DNA of 31,060 bases, from the IMG/VR virus record IMGVR_UViG_3300040856_001006, positions 1 through 31,060 of that record; one strand, 5' to 3'. The notes beneath the pieces were generated by a model. That model had not been told where the DNA came from. It worked only from the letters and a program-made list of their open reading frames with translations, and made no database searches. Positions 1 through 10,700 of this stretch are shown here, one piece after another (within the stretch, counting starts at the first letter, position 1; every line of letters begins with the position of its first letter). A program made the translations under genes and the position numbers. Source of the stretch: a virus.

Positions 1-218
1 GGTGGGTTTGGCAAGTTTTGCAGGGGGTAGATCACATATGGATCGCAGTAGGTGTTTATGTAGGGGTGCAGATACCAGGTGTATCTTTTGGAGGGGTCTT
101 TGACTGGCCTATATTCGCGGTACACGCAAACGCGAAAGTGTCCGAGCCTGGTTCTTGAATTTGGTAGCCATGTGTGGGCGTAGGAGTCGAGGACGAGCGC
201 AAGGATAATAGTTTCCAC
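1..218 (-). CDS. Partial ORF leaving the window, overlapping zinc-ribbon ORF
   Basis: Starting from a GTG at 218 with a GGGAG sequence eight bases upstream, this frame stays open to base 1 (72 codons). It reads like true protein: VETIILALVLDSYAHTWLPN, then FRVCVYREYRPVKDPSKRY and YLHPYINTYCDPYVIYPLQN, rich in Tyr, Arg and Pro. It overlaps the zinc-ribbon ORF by 163 nt in the -1 frame, and a TGA closes the frame upstream. Either it is a separate GTG-started gene, or the two frames form one protein through a -1 shift. I do not recognise a family. Confidence 0.5.
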   Translation of the reverse strand, partial: METIILALVLDSYAHTWLPNSRTRLGHFRVCVYREYRPVKDPSKRYTWYLHPYINTYCDPYVIYPLQNLPNP

Positions 219-298
219 GCTCTCTTCTCCCGGCAGTCAATACATAACGCATCTCGAATTGGCACCCCTGCCTTGTTACAGACATAGCAATGCCGCAT
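56..298 (-). CDS. Small zinc-ribbon protein, uncertain C-terminus (80 aa)
   Basis: The ATG at 298 overlaps the nuclease stop (TAATG), a standard coupled start. The first 22 residues hold two knuckles, C4-x2-C7 and C19-x2-C22 (HCYVCNKAGVPIRDALCIDC), that would bind one zinc ion. After REKRAWKLL the sequence turns into S/T/P-rich low-complexity text (LRSSSTPTPTHGYQIQEPGS) that looks less like protein. At the same place a second frame becomes protein-like (see the ORF ending at base 218). The zinc-ribbon part is likely real. The part after about residue 27 may be an artefact of a frameshift or an overlap. The role is unknown; zinc-ribbon peptides of this size often bind nucleic acid or act in transcription. 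Confidence 0.5.
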   Translation of the reverse strand: MRHCYVCNKAGVPIRDALCIDCREKRAWKLLSLRSSSTPTPTHGYQIQEPGSDTFAFACTANIGQSKTPPKDTPGICTPT

Positions 299-723
299 TA
301 CATGGTTCCCTTGGATTTGTGGTGCTCGATGCAAAGCTCATGCAGCTCTAGCAATTCCTTTTTATTCTGGCCGTGATAATCCACAGCCAGGCGTTGCTGT
401 TTTAGCTCTTCGTTGAGGCTGGTTTCGGATCCATCCCGGTACAGCTCGCAGAGGATCCGACCAAACTTGCCCTTTCTATCCAGGTGCGTCTTGATAACCA
501 CCTTCGAGCCCGGGGGCACGGCATCATTGACGAACTGCTTTGCCAGATTGCCGAGCCACTTCAGCTCCGGGGTGCCGCCCCTGGTTTCGCTCGTATCGAT
601 ACCGTACAAGCGACATGACTCTTTGCGGATCCAAACCCCGAATCCGCAGTCAATGTCGAGGACTACGCTATCTCCATCGATCCAGCGCACAACCTCCCCG
701 GCATAGACAAACTTGGGTTGCAT
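298..723 (-). CDS. Staphylococcal nuclease-like (SNase) protein
   Basis: This 141-residue protein matches the staphylococcal nuclease fold, which cuts DNA or RNA with calcium. Active-site equivalents are visible: D17 and D19 in RWIDGDSVVLDID, R38 in SCRLYG, D43 and E46 in GIDTSETRG, and R89 in KFGRILCELY. The spacings R38-D43-E46 and E46-R89 are close to those of the classic enzyme. The D19-R38 gap is a few residues longer. No signal peptide is seen, so it probably acts in the host cytoplasm (host DNA breakdown or nucleotide recycling) or travels in the particle. There is no clear Shine-Dalgarno sequence, and translation likely depends on the upstream stop three bases away. The stop overlaps the following zinc-ribbon ORF in TAATG. 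Confidence 0.85.
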   Translation of the reverse strand: MQPKFVYAGEVVRWIDGDSVVLDIDCGFGVWIRKESCRLYGIDTSETRGGTPELKWLGNLAKQFVNDAVPPGSKVVIKTHLDRKGKFGRILCELYRDGSETSLNEELKQQRLAVDYHGQNKKELLELHELCIEHHKSKGTM

Positions 724-726
724 GGC

Positions 727-861
727 TTACAGGAAAGCGATGAGCCCAATCAAAAATAGATTGAACGAAACCCCGGCGATAAAAACAAAGCCGGCTTCTG
801 CTTCAGTTAAGTGCAACATTCTCGACTTGCACTCTTTGCCGATCGATCTGATAAAAGTCAT
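727..861 (-). CDS. 44-residue single-span membrane protein
   Basis: A small ORF has its most likely start at the ATG at 861, ten bases after the preceding stop. A longer form would run back into the upstream gene. The product begins MTFIRSIGKECKSRM, has a short polar stretch, and ends in one hydrophobic segment, GFVFIAGVSFNLFLIGLIAF. Size and topology fit a small holin-like or accessory lysis protein, but nothing in the sequence proves that. The Shine-Dalgarno sequence is weak (AGG at long spacing), so the start is uncertain; an ATG at codon 15 is an alternative. The stop is three bases from the next ATG. Confidence 0.5.
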   Translation of the reverse strand: MTFIRSIGKECKSRMLHLTEAEAGFVFIAGVSFNLFLIGLIAFL

Positions 862-871
862 ATTGATGTAC

Positions 872-1324
872 CTATTGGGTTGTTGGATTCTGTAAGTGGG
901 CCTGGGGAACGAAATAGGCTGGCCTGCCGCCTGCTGGATCTTTCCAGTACCGTTCATGCTTAGCGTCTCGAGCGTAAATTCCTCCGTGGAAACGGTATTC
1001 CCCGTTGCCGCCGGTCAGCAGATAAATAAAGCGACCGTCATCATCACGGTCGTGAACAATCAAATCGTATGTGTGCTTGCTCCTGGTTCGGACATCAACA
1101 TCGCCAACATCCGGGGCCCGCATCTTCCCTTTCCCGTCCCAGTAGATACCCAGGTGCTTGGCTAGCGCCATTTCCCCCAGGGCACCTTCGATATGGAGCT
1201 GCCAGTCATTTTTGTTTCCAGCGCCATACGCCGGGACAGCTCCGTTTTTCAGGTTTTGTATTTGTCGCTGTATGCCAACCTGGGCCGCAATCTGCATCTC
1301 GGCCAGGGTGAGCTTGATATTCAA
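872..1324 (-). CDS. Conserved phage protein, possible PD-(D/E)XK-like nuclease (150 aa)
   Basis: This 150-residue soluble protein has an N-terminal helix (TLAEMQIAAQVGIQRQIQNL). Residues 41-60 (WQLHIEGALGEMALAKHLGI) contain the E-x4-E layout common at the start of restriction-endonuclease-like folds. Residues 71-80 (PDVGDVDVRT) are an acidic beta-hairpin with D75 and D77 that could serve as the metal site, though the usual lysine is replaced by R79. A conserved aromatic end follows (YRFHGGIYARDAKHERYWKD; PAYFVPQ). I recall the same layout in uncharacterised proteins of many phages. The start appears to be TTG in a TTGA overlap with the previous stop; an ATG at codon 10 is the alternative. Nuclease activity is inference and the lysine is missing. 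Confidence 0.62.
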   Translation of the reverse strand: MNIKLTLAEMQIAAQVGIQRQIQNLKNGAVPAYGAGNKNDWQLHIEGALGEMALAKHLGIYWDGKGKMRAPDVGDVDVRTRSKHTYDLIVHDRDDDGRFIYLLTGGNGEYRFHGGIYARDAKHERYWKDPAGGRPAYFVPQAHLQNPTTQ

Positions 1325-1788
1325 ACTGAAGTTATCAGCGAGTAAACGGAGTAAATGACAAAGCCGCTAACACAAATACCCAGGAACACTGCAATGCAGT
1401 CGAGCAGGAGCTGCCGGCGCTTTCGTTGTTTGTATAGTGTCCGCTCCCGGCGCTCCTTGATCTCCCGCCGCATCGCCATCATCTCGCGGTAAACCTCAGT
1501 GCCATAGACCATGCAGATCATCGATCTGATAGAAGCCTCATGCTCCTTCAGTTTTTGGCGAGCGATTGTGGCGTTTAGCGCCTCCTGTTCTACTGATTCC
1601 CCATCAAATAACTGCTTAAACAATGGCGGGCTTTCTGCCTCCGCCTCTGCCTGGGCTATATCTGAAGCCAGCGTGTACCACTGGCCCAGCTTGACCGCTA
1701 CCTTCTCGATCTCAGCACCCCTGGCAACCAATCCTTCAATGCCTTTCACGACGGTGCCAGCCATCGCGAGCATAGATAACGGATCCAT
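1321..1788 (-). CDS. Small C-terminally anchored membrane protein (155 aa)
   Basis: This 155-residue protein begins MDPLSMLAMAGTVVKGIEGL. A segment about residues 28-60 follows (EKVAVKLGQWYTLASDIAQA, then PPLFKQLFDGESVEQEALNA). A long charged helix comes next (REMMAMRREIKERRERTLYK), and residues about 130-150 form a single hydrophobic span (LLLDCIAVFLGICVSGFVIY). I recall similar proteins, with the same PP.FK.LF.G.SVE.EA core and a C-terminal anchor, in many T4-like and podo-like aquatic phages, where the function is unknown. With basic residues before the span, the soluble part should face the cytoplasm. It could belong to lysis or to virion-membrane contact. The start is four bases after the giant gene's TAG. 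The stop overlaps the next gene in TTGA. Confidence 0.7.
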   Translation of the reverse strand: MDPLSMLAMAGTVVKGIEGLVARGAEIEKVAVKLGQWYTLASDIAQAEAEAESPPLFKQLFDGESVEQEALNATIARQKLKEHEASIRSMICMVYGTEVYREMMAMRREIKERRERTLYKQRKRRQLLLDCIAVFLGICVSGFVIYSVYSLITSV

Positions 1789-1790
1789 GG

Positions 1791-4700
1791 CTACTGCTCG
1801 AATTGTTCCGCAAGAATCTCAGCGGCTATGCCATACCTCTCCGCCACTTGTTGCGCTTTCTCTGGGCCGAGAACCCTGAGAGCTGCCAGGTACTCATTCC
1901 TGACAGATACTGCGCTCAGCATCATGGGAGGCACTTCGCCTTGCATCAGGTAGCCCATGTCCAGCCGGCCGAAGCCAGCCGCTTTTAAGGTCTCCTGGAT
2001 CTGAACGGTATTTAGCCCGGCTGACCTGGACGCAGAGATCAGTCTCAATGCTTCGTCAAACGTGCGCTGACGCATCTCCAGGGAGCGCTCTACGGCCTCC
2101 TGTACGCCTTCATCTCCGAACTGGTTAGGATCCCTGAGAACGCGCTTTAGCTGTGTGCTGGCCTCATTACGGCGCTCTTTGATCTCTATCGATCTAAACC
2201 GCAATGCAGTCTTGGGGTCGAATGTAGTGGTGCGGAACCCGAAAAAAGCAGCAGTCTCGTCCTCGAGGGTGTAGACCTTCCCGTATGGAGTGGCCGGGGC
2301 CTCTACAGCCTTATAGATTCTCCGGGCGTTACCAATGATCCCTGGTTCCACTGCCTTAGAAACATGAGAAGCCATATCCGCAGCTTGCTGTGCGGCAGTG
2401 TCGCTATCGTTGTAGATTGCCCCACCAGTTGCCTTCTCGTTTTTGGCCACCTCAAACAATGCTGTGGCAAGAATGTCCGATCCGAAAAATGGTCTAACCA
2501 TGTCCTTCGCCGCAGAAATAAACTCTTCTTCCCAGGGCTGGTCACGCAGAACCGCGTTGATCGGACGCTTGAAGTAGTTGTACGGATCCATAAAGGAAAC
2601 ATCTAAATACTCAAGCTGACTTTTCTGGTTGCGTCCCATATACAGGAAGTTGGAGTTTTCCATCCAGTACGGAGACATAAGGCGGATCGCCTCTTCCTCA
2701 TCATCAGAGACATCAAACATCTCTTTAGTGATGGACTGAATGGCATAAGGCATAGCCGCAGCCATACTCATCCCGGTCAACCGCTTGACACCTAGGGCTC
2801 TGCGGCCGGGAGTCTGCATATCCTGCGCGGCGATCTTAATCATGTTGTACTGAGTACGGATGATTTCAGCCGGGAAGGAGACAAATGTGCCGGCGAGCGG
2901 GAATCTCCGCAGCGCGTTCACGAAATTACCGACCAGGGAATATGTCGGATAGGTATTGCGGATGCGGTTTGCGGCCTCGACTTCAGCCTCTGCTTCGCTC
3001 ATGCCCGTACCCAAGAGGTTCGCCTTTTCGTTTTCGTATCCGACGATCTTCCAGAAGTCATCACCAAACTGGTACATCCGCTGCGCGACCGTTGCCAGGT
3101 CTTTGACTGTGCCCTGGACTGCACCCATCTCTGCGCGCTCACCATCAAACAACTTGGTTTCTTCCAGCAGACGCATCATCTCGCCGGCAAAGGGTGTGTC
3201 ATAAACCACGCCGAGCTCTTTCAGCCTTCTCAGGTACGCGAGCTTTCCTTTGTCGCCATCGCGAGTGAAGTATTCGCGCATGACCGAAAGTGATTTCTGC
3301 GTCTTTGTCAGATCCCAGTGGCCGTTCGCCATAGCGAAGAAGGCAGCAGACATGAAGTTTCTGAACTGGGTAGTCGGTGCCAGGACGGTCTTGCCGAACT
3401 TAATGCCACCGTTCAGACGAATGATCGCCTCTGGCATCCCGATAAAGTCTCGCACCTTGCCGGCGTCCGAAAATGCCTGGGCAACATCTCGAGGGGCGTA
3501 CAGACCGTTCAGCGGCTCTAGGGACTTGTTGCCTTCTACTGCGATCCTGGTGGTATTTGGTGGCCGGTTATCTTCCGTGAATAAGAAGTTACCCATCCCG
3601 ATCTCTTTCACCTTATCCAAAAACCGGGTGTTATGAATCAGCCGCGCCATCTTAGTTGTGGTCTTGGCGTAGTTGACCCGGGGATCCTGGTACTCACCCA
3701 GGAGCGCACGAATCTCAGGCGCTATGTCTTTCCGCTTCTGCAAGATCGACAAGTCTTTAGCACCCAGTTTGGACTCCTTGATGAAGGACTCCATCGATCC
3801 GTAGGCAGTGCCCTCCTTGAGAATGTCATTCAGCACCACCTCAACACGCGCAGCAATGCGATCAGGATCCATGCCCGAATCCGCCATCCGCTCGCTCAGA
3901 TATCTCCTGGCGTCATTCAGCACGTTATCCGGCACATTCTCGAACCAGTTAGCGTCATCGAACGCCCGGTACGATCGGTTTACATACTTGCCGGTGTTGG
4001 AGCGAATGACGTTAAGCAGACTGAGCTGAGATATTGCTTTCTGAATATCGTTGATTGGCTGGCGCAAATCAGTGCTCATTCCCTCTGCCGCAGCAGACTC
4101 TTGGAACTGCGCTTTTGCCTGGTCGAGAATGGCATTAGCTTCGCGCTTATTGTCTACCTCAGACGCTCTCATATAGGCGTCCAGGAGCTCTCTCTGGGGC
4201 CCTGAGAACGTCGCTAGGAGCTCCCCTGCCTGGCGATCGAGGATCTTGATGTACTGCTTAGACAGCCCATCAATGCTCTCTCTCATGCCAATGATGGCTT
4301 CCTTGACCGGCTGCGGTAGTGAGTCATCCAGCTTGCCCGCCAGGGACTCATTCAGCCTGGCTTGCTGATCTGCCGGCAACGCCTCAATGGCTCCACCCAT
4401 TGTGCTCTTAACCGCCTTCTCGAGCTGTTTGACGTAATAAACCGTATCGAATTCGACGGACGCCAGTTGATTGTCGCGGGTGATCTTCTCGTCAAATACG
4501 GCTTTAGGCAGCAACCCGCCAGGAGCGAGCTCACGCCTGGCTTTCCTCTTCACTCTCTCTACCAGGGTGACATCCTTCTCGCGGATGCGCTCGTTCTCTT
4601 TCTGGAACTGGCTAGGCTCATTCAAGAACAGGGAAATCCCTTCAGATCGCTGCTTCTCGACTGCCTGCTCAGTAATTGGCACAGCCCAACCGGCCACACC

Positions 4701-7700
4701 GATTGAGTCGAGCAATCTATTGCGATGCACAATCTTCGCTTGCTTGACTGCCTCTTCCCTGCTGTTTATCGGGGTTGCAGGAGTGCTGTACACGCGGATC
4801 TGCCCACTCATCATGGTGGGAATATCTGCCTGGGTGCCATCAGGCAACTTTCCGCGCAATCCAAGCTCAGGGTTTGGGTAGCGAATATCTACAGTCCAGT
4901 CGTTATAACCGCCCATACGGGACTCAAATCCGTCCTCCTCCATGTAGCGGCCTTTTTCTACCTTTTGAACTTGAAGCTCCGCCATAACTTTATCTACGGT
5001 CGCTAGCTCTTTATCCGCGACCTTGCCGTGTATAGTCACCGGGACAGCTTTAGCGCCGGACACCTTCTCGATCTCCTTGCGCCACTTCTGGTCATAGATT
5101 GCCGTGTAGTCTCTACCCCACCGCGTACCGGGCCGGTTCGAGCTAGTAACCACTAGGTAATCTTTGGCCTCTTCAGCCGCTGTTGCGAAGGCTCTTTGCG
5201 CCGCCAGGCGGATGTACTTATCCCCAGGCAGCGGAGGTCTAGCCGCGATGCGCTCTGAAGTCAGGCGATTTGCAGTCGCATCAACCCTCTCTTGCGCGTC
5301 CTCTAGTTGCTTTTCGTTTTCAGTAGACTCATCAAGCAGCCGACCATACTCAAAGAGCGCGTTAGCTAACTCATCCTGGCTCGGCGTGTAAGCAGCGCGC
5401 TCTGGGTTGCTAGGTGCCTGTGAAGGCGCTTCAAAGTTAAAGGATGCTGAAGCCTGCTCCGGCGTGTAACCGAGCACTCTCTGCTTGAGCGGGCCATAGC
5501 GCAAAATCGAAAGCGAATTGCCAATAGACAAGTCGTATTTCTCGAAAATGTCCATCCGGCGGTTGAGGTTTTCTGGCCCGGATATGCCCGGCGCAAAGTT
5601 TATAGAGTTGCCGTCCTCAAACATCGTGCGGAGTTTTTCACGGATAGTTTTTCTTACGCGAGGCAGGCCACCGTGCTCATCGTCTTTGATGGTTTGTTCC
5701 AGCGTTTTTGTTTGCCGGCCTTCCTGGTTTTTAATGGATGTCTGAGTCAGCCTATACAAAGCTGATTTGCCGCGTTGTGTCAGGATGGGGTCTAGCTCAG
5801 AAATCAAAAGCGCCAACTGATAGGTGTCCATCGACACAGCCCTGTCAGATGCGTAGCCATTGACCTCCATGACAGTCTGCCTGGGATTTTGGCCTCTAGG
5901 CACAATCCCCAGGGGCCCGAAATCTGTGCGCTCACCGTTCTGGTAATCATCGAACGAGGCAATGCGCTTTCTGATTTCCTCGAGCTCATTGTTGATGATC
6001 TTGCGGTCTAAATTGGCAGACTCCAAATCTTCCTTGAACCCAGCTACCCGCTCATCAAAGTCAGGATCTAGACGGGATATATCTAAGCCCTGTTTCCGCA
6101 CCGCAGTGCTCCAGTCTGACTGAGCCTCTTCTATGAAGAGCGCCTTGCCCTCGAGGTATTCGGTTCTTTGGGGTGTGGTTAGGCCATCCAGCATCGTCGT
6201 ATTGATGGCCATTGAGTCATTTCTTGCCGAAACCATATCGAAAGAGCGATCCGTGGTAATAACGTCATAGACCGTGTTGACGTCGAAGTGATCGCCCTGG
6301 TACCGGCCCCAGGCGTTGTTTTCTATCTCAAGCGTAAACTCGCGGTACTCAGACCAGTTTGTTTCACCGTCCAAGTCATCATCAAAATACTGACGGAATT
6401 TAGCGTTGCCTTTTTCGAGCACCTCCATCATTAGCTCAAAATCAGATATGAATGAACGAGCACGGATAAACGCTTCGTTTAGCCTGGTTTCATCTTCGTT
6501 AAGAACTTCCTCAAACTTGCGATCCTCACCCCGGCCGCGCCATGAATACGCAGTAACTCTCCAGCCGTAATCTTCGTTGCCTGAGATTTTGATAGACGCC
6601 AATGATTCCATATCGTCTGAGGTTTGCTGACCACCCTCCTTAACTGCTTCCTGGACGGCCTTGGAGATCGAATAAACCTGATATGGGCTCTGCGCCTCCT
6701 GTATCCGCGCCAGCTTCTCGACTTCTTCTTTCAGCGTTCCTCTTAAAGTTGCCGGCAGCTTGTCTAGCAATTCCGCAAGCATTTCAGACTGCGCCATGTA
6801 CGAAACTGGCTCGCCATCTATTTCGTCGGGAATATTGATTAACGGTTCGAGTGCCTGCGCTAAAGAAGAGTCGCTGCCGAACTTTTGGATAAGATTCTCC
6901 ACCGCACTTTCAAGCAGATAATCATTGTCACCAGCCATCGCCTCATCGACGTAGGTGTTAATCAGATCCTCGTCAACAATCACCTTCACCGAGAATAGTT
7001 TTTCATCTTCAATAGTCCCGAGATTCGTCAGGCTATCTTCATCCAGCTCATACTCAGCGACTGCCTGGTATTCCGTGTACCGGGGTCGGCCCTTCATCTC
7101 CATGTAGTCGAGGATTTGCTGACGGCTATAGCGAGTCTCTGGCTCGAGGAACTGCTCAATCCTAGAGAAACGCGCCTCATCGGGCTTCATGCCCTGGGAC
7201 TTCAAGAAGGAAAGGATCTGATCGCCGCGCACTAATGCGTCCGGGTTTCTCTTGGACGCCTTGAATATCTTGTCGCCCTTGGTCAGCAGGATCTCTTCAA
7301 TGCCGGAGTAGAAATTGAATTCATCTCGCTGGGCCCTACGCCCTTCCTGGGTGTCGGAGAATCGGGAGTCGGTGTCTGTTGTTCCACCCAGCGCCTCAGA
7401 GAACGCCGTGCGCGCCTGCTTAGCCGCATAGACGATATCTGTCACGCCCAGGTCAGCAAGCGTGGCAAAGCCGTTTCTGCGTAACCATTCGCGGATAGCG
7501 CCAATCGCTTCCTGCACTCTGAGCTTAAAGGTCTTAGATCCCTGCTCGCCCACATTAGCCAGGACTTCTTCAACCAGGATGCGGTTACGCACCTCACCGG
7601 AGTAGTTGCTCTGCTCCAGGCCGTCCCGGTAAGGAGCGATTCTGTCCTCGAGGCCCAGGTCGGCAACAATCTTGTTGAAACCTTTTTTGCCGCCCATGGC

Positions 7701-10700
7701 CACAAACATACGGTTGAGCGCCTTTTCAACGCCCTCATCCGCATACATCTTGGCAGCGCCAACGTGCGTGGCTTCGTGCAGGATAGCTCGCTCTACATGA
7801 GCCTCATCGACCATCCGGTTACGGACTATGTATACCTTGCCCTCATTGACTGCGGCGGCAACATTGTTGAGGCCCTGGTTCTTGGCATCGTCCTGCACGT
7901 TCTGCGGCAGATCATCGAACCGACGAACCACAATGATGTTGTTTCGAGCTGCCTGGTTGTCGCCAACAATGCGATCGATAGTTTCTTCAATCTTTTCAAA
8001 AGAAACCATTGGCCGGGGCGGATATGGGATATCAAACGCTTCTGCCAGCGAACGCTCGCTTTCTCTGCGCCTCTCCATAGCCTCGATGCTTTCCCGGCGC
8101 ATCTCATTTGCCCGGTCACGCGCATCCCGCATCCTGCCGCGGATGGCCCGCAGCTCTTGCATCGCCGTAGCTCTTCGCTCTTCGACGCTATCTTCTCTGA
8201 ATAGTGAGCCCTGGGTTCTGTCGGTCTGCGTTGGGTCTGCGGTGCCGGAGATCGTGCCTTCGCCGGGATCCAGGTCAAACAGTTCCCGCTCACGATCGAT
8301 CTGCGCTCTCTGCTCCGCCGCGCCGGTATCTCTCTCTGCGCGCTCACTCAGCTCTTCTTCCGTGTATGTGGTGAGGGTGTCGCGCCCCTCATCCATGAAA
8401 CTGCTTTGTGCCCGATTCTGTCCGGTACGCTCACGGTGGCGATCCATCAAAGCTGAAAGGGCTTTGCGCTCATGCACCTTCTGGCTGAAGTTCTTGTTAT
8501 CGTCGCCGTAATAGCCAGTGAACACTTCAAACTGAGGCTCAGCGTCATCGAAGTACCGGGCAATCGATGCGTCAGGTAGCGACTCTATGATCCCGATAGC
8601 CTCTGGATTCTCTGTTCGCGCTGTACGAATGATTCGGCTGTACGCGGGTGTACTGCTACGGGTGGTTTCCTCACCAATGCGTTGCGCTTCTTCAACCGTG
8701 TAGTTGCCGCCAGTCAGGTATTTAAGATCCTGGGCTCGCATCGGCCGGTAATTGGGATCGTACTTATTGGGATCGTCTGGCGGCGCTAATTCATTCGCCC
8801 GAGCTACTGCGGCGTCTAACCTCGCCCTTCTCTCAGCTAGATTCTGCTCAACAACACCGGCAGCAATTTCAGAAATGTCGGGCCCAGAACGAGAAACGGA
8901 GCCTTGTGGCTCCGTCTCAGTGTCTATCTCAGCTTGTGTGTCCGGTGGACTTATATCCGGTATTGGAGAGTCATCAAACGTCTCCGCAGACCGCAGCTCT
9001 TCCATTAAGGCATCACGCCGGTTACGCAACCCATCACGCTCTTGCGATTTTCTTCCTGGCTGGCCGGCCTCGAGGAAAGTTAAATCCTTGTTTTCTTGCC
9101 ATTGAAAAATGGCATCACGGATAATGTCGATAGTGCGGTTTGCATCTCCAACCTGGGCGTCATAGGAATCACCGCTTCTTACCAGGTAGCCTGCTTCTTG
9201 CATGAGCTCTGTAAGCTCATCGAACGTCTTTCCGTTCGCCTTGAACAGCCCGCTCGGAACGCCTTGCCCGCTCACACTGAAATCTTCGCTACGGGCATCT
9301 GACGTCTTAATCCCGCCCATCATTTTAATTGCGCTGAATAGGTCAGTATCTGCGTTATAGCCCCCGCGGGTAGTGCCACGATTAATAGCCCGGATCGCCT
9401 TATCCACCTCTGCGATTTCCGCATCGATTGTCTCAGCATCTCTAGGTGCGTCTGCAGGACGGTAATCAACCGGGATCTGAACCACATTATCTCTAACCGG
9501 GATTTCAGCCTCTGCGTCTTGGGCCGCTCGCAATGCCTGCTCTTCCCTGCTCAGACCGCGACCCTGCTCATCGATCACGCCAGCGCCAGGCCGCATAGTC
9601 TCCCGGATAGACTGGATATCCACCTCTCTCGGCGGCAAGCCTTCTGGCAATCTACCTTGAAGAGCAAAGCCAGCACCGTCCTCGATAACATCCCAGTTGT
9701 AATCCAGGTTTTCGCGCTTCACGCGAGTCAGTGCAGCGGATGCAGATTGCCTGGTCGGATAAGACTCACCATTAGCTTTGCGTAGAATCTGAGTGCTGGG
9801 TCGATCCTCGACATCCACCCCTAGCATCGGAGCCGTGGGAACGCCTCGTCGTGCCGCTACCTCATTAGGCGTCCCGGCAACATTGCCTTCTCGATCAACG
9901 GCAAAATCCATCGTGGGGCGGGGAGCTGGTTCAGGTGCCGGCTGATCTCCATAGATAATGTTCTGATCTTCAATCAGATTATCTCTGGCTCGAATGTCTG
10001 GAATATCGGCTTGCTGAGTAGTGGAGCGCGGCCTTCTCGTCTCGCCGGCAGGATCCACTTCAAAGTCTGCCGGAGCTCGCAAGGCGGGCCGCTCTGTCCT
10101 GGGTATTACCCCGGCCTGCTGATACAGCTCGATGGTTTCATCAATGCGAGGCATCAGCTCGCCTTCAAGTACGTTTACATAGTCAAACGACTGACGGCGA
10201 CCAAACTCTGGGGAAAGGATCGGCCGGGCCGCAATGTCTCTGACCTGAGAAAGTATTGGCGGGATAGCAGCGGAGTTGCCTTCAGAACCATACCGTTGAG
10301 CTTCTTGCAGCCTGGTCAACCCAAACTGCAAACGGGAAATGTCATCCTCGAGCTCTTGGGTTTGCTGTGGGTCGCTATCGCCCAGGGCTCTCTGCTCGCG
10401 TCTTGCGGTAATGATGGCCTTGTTGAGACTGGCCCGGAGGGATGCAATCAAATCCACGCCTGGAGTAAGCGCAGCCATTTGCTCTTGCCGGCGGGCTTCG
10501 GTTTCCTGGACTTGCTGCTCGAGAGTGTCAGCGATCTGAGGGGAGTCTGTCTCAATGACAGCTTGAGTGGTGGGTGTCTCTATTGTGCGAGGCTGTGAGG
10601 CGGCTTGAGAGGCCCGTGCGGCCGCGTTAGTAGCCTGGTCTAACCCATCCCCGCCCTGCGCTCTAGCTTCAGCCTGGCCCGCTCTAGCGGCCACTGAGAT

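Noticed and set aside
7828-8511. Long plus-strand ORFs opposite the giant gene (also 11077-11559 and 3633-4205)
   Set aside because: They are Ser/Arg/Pro-rich antisense shadows of a well-supported minus-strand gene, with no ribosome binding site or family features.
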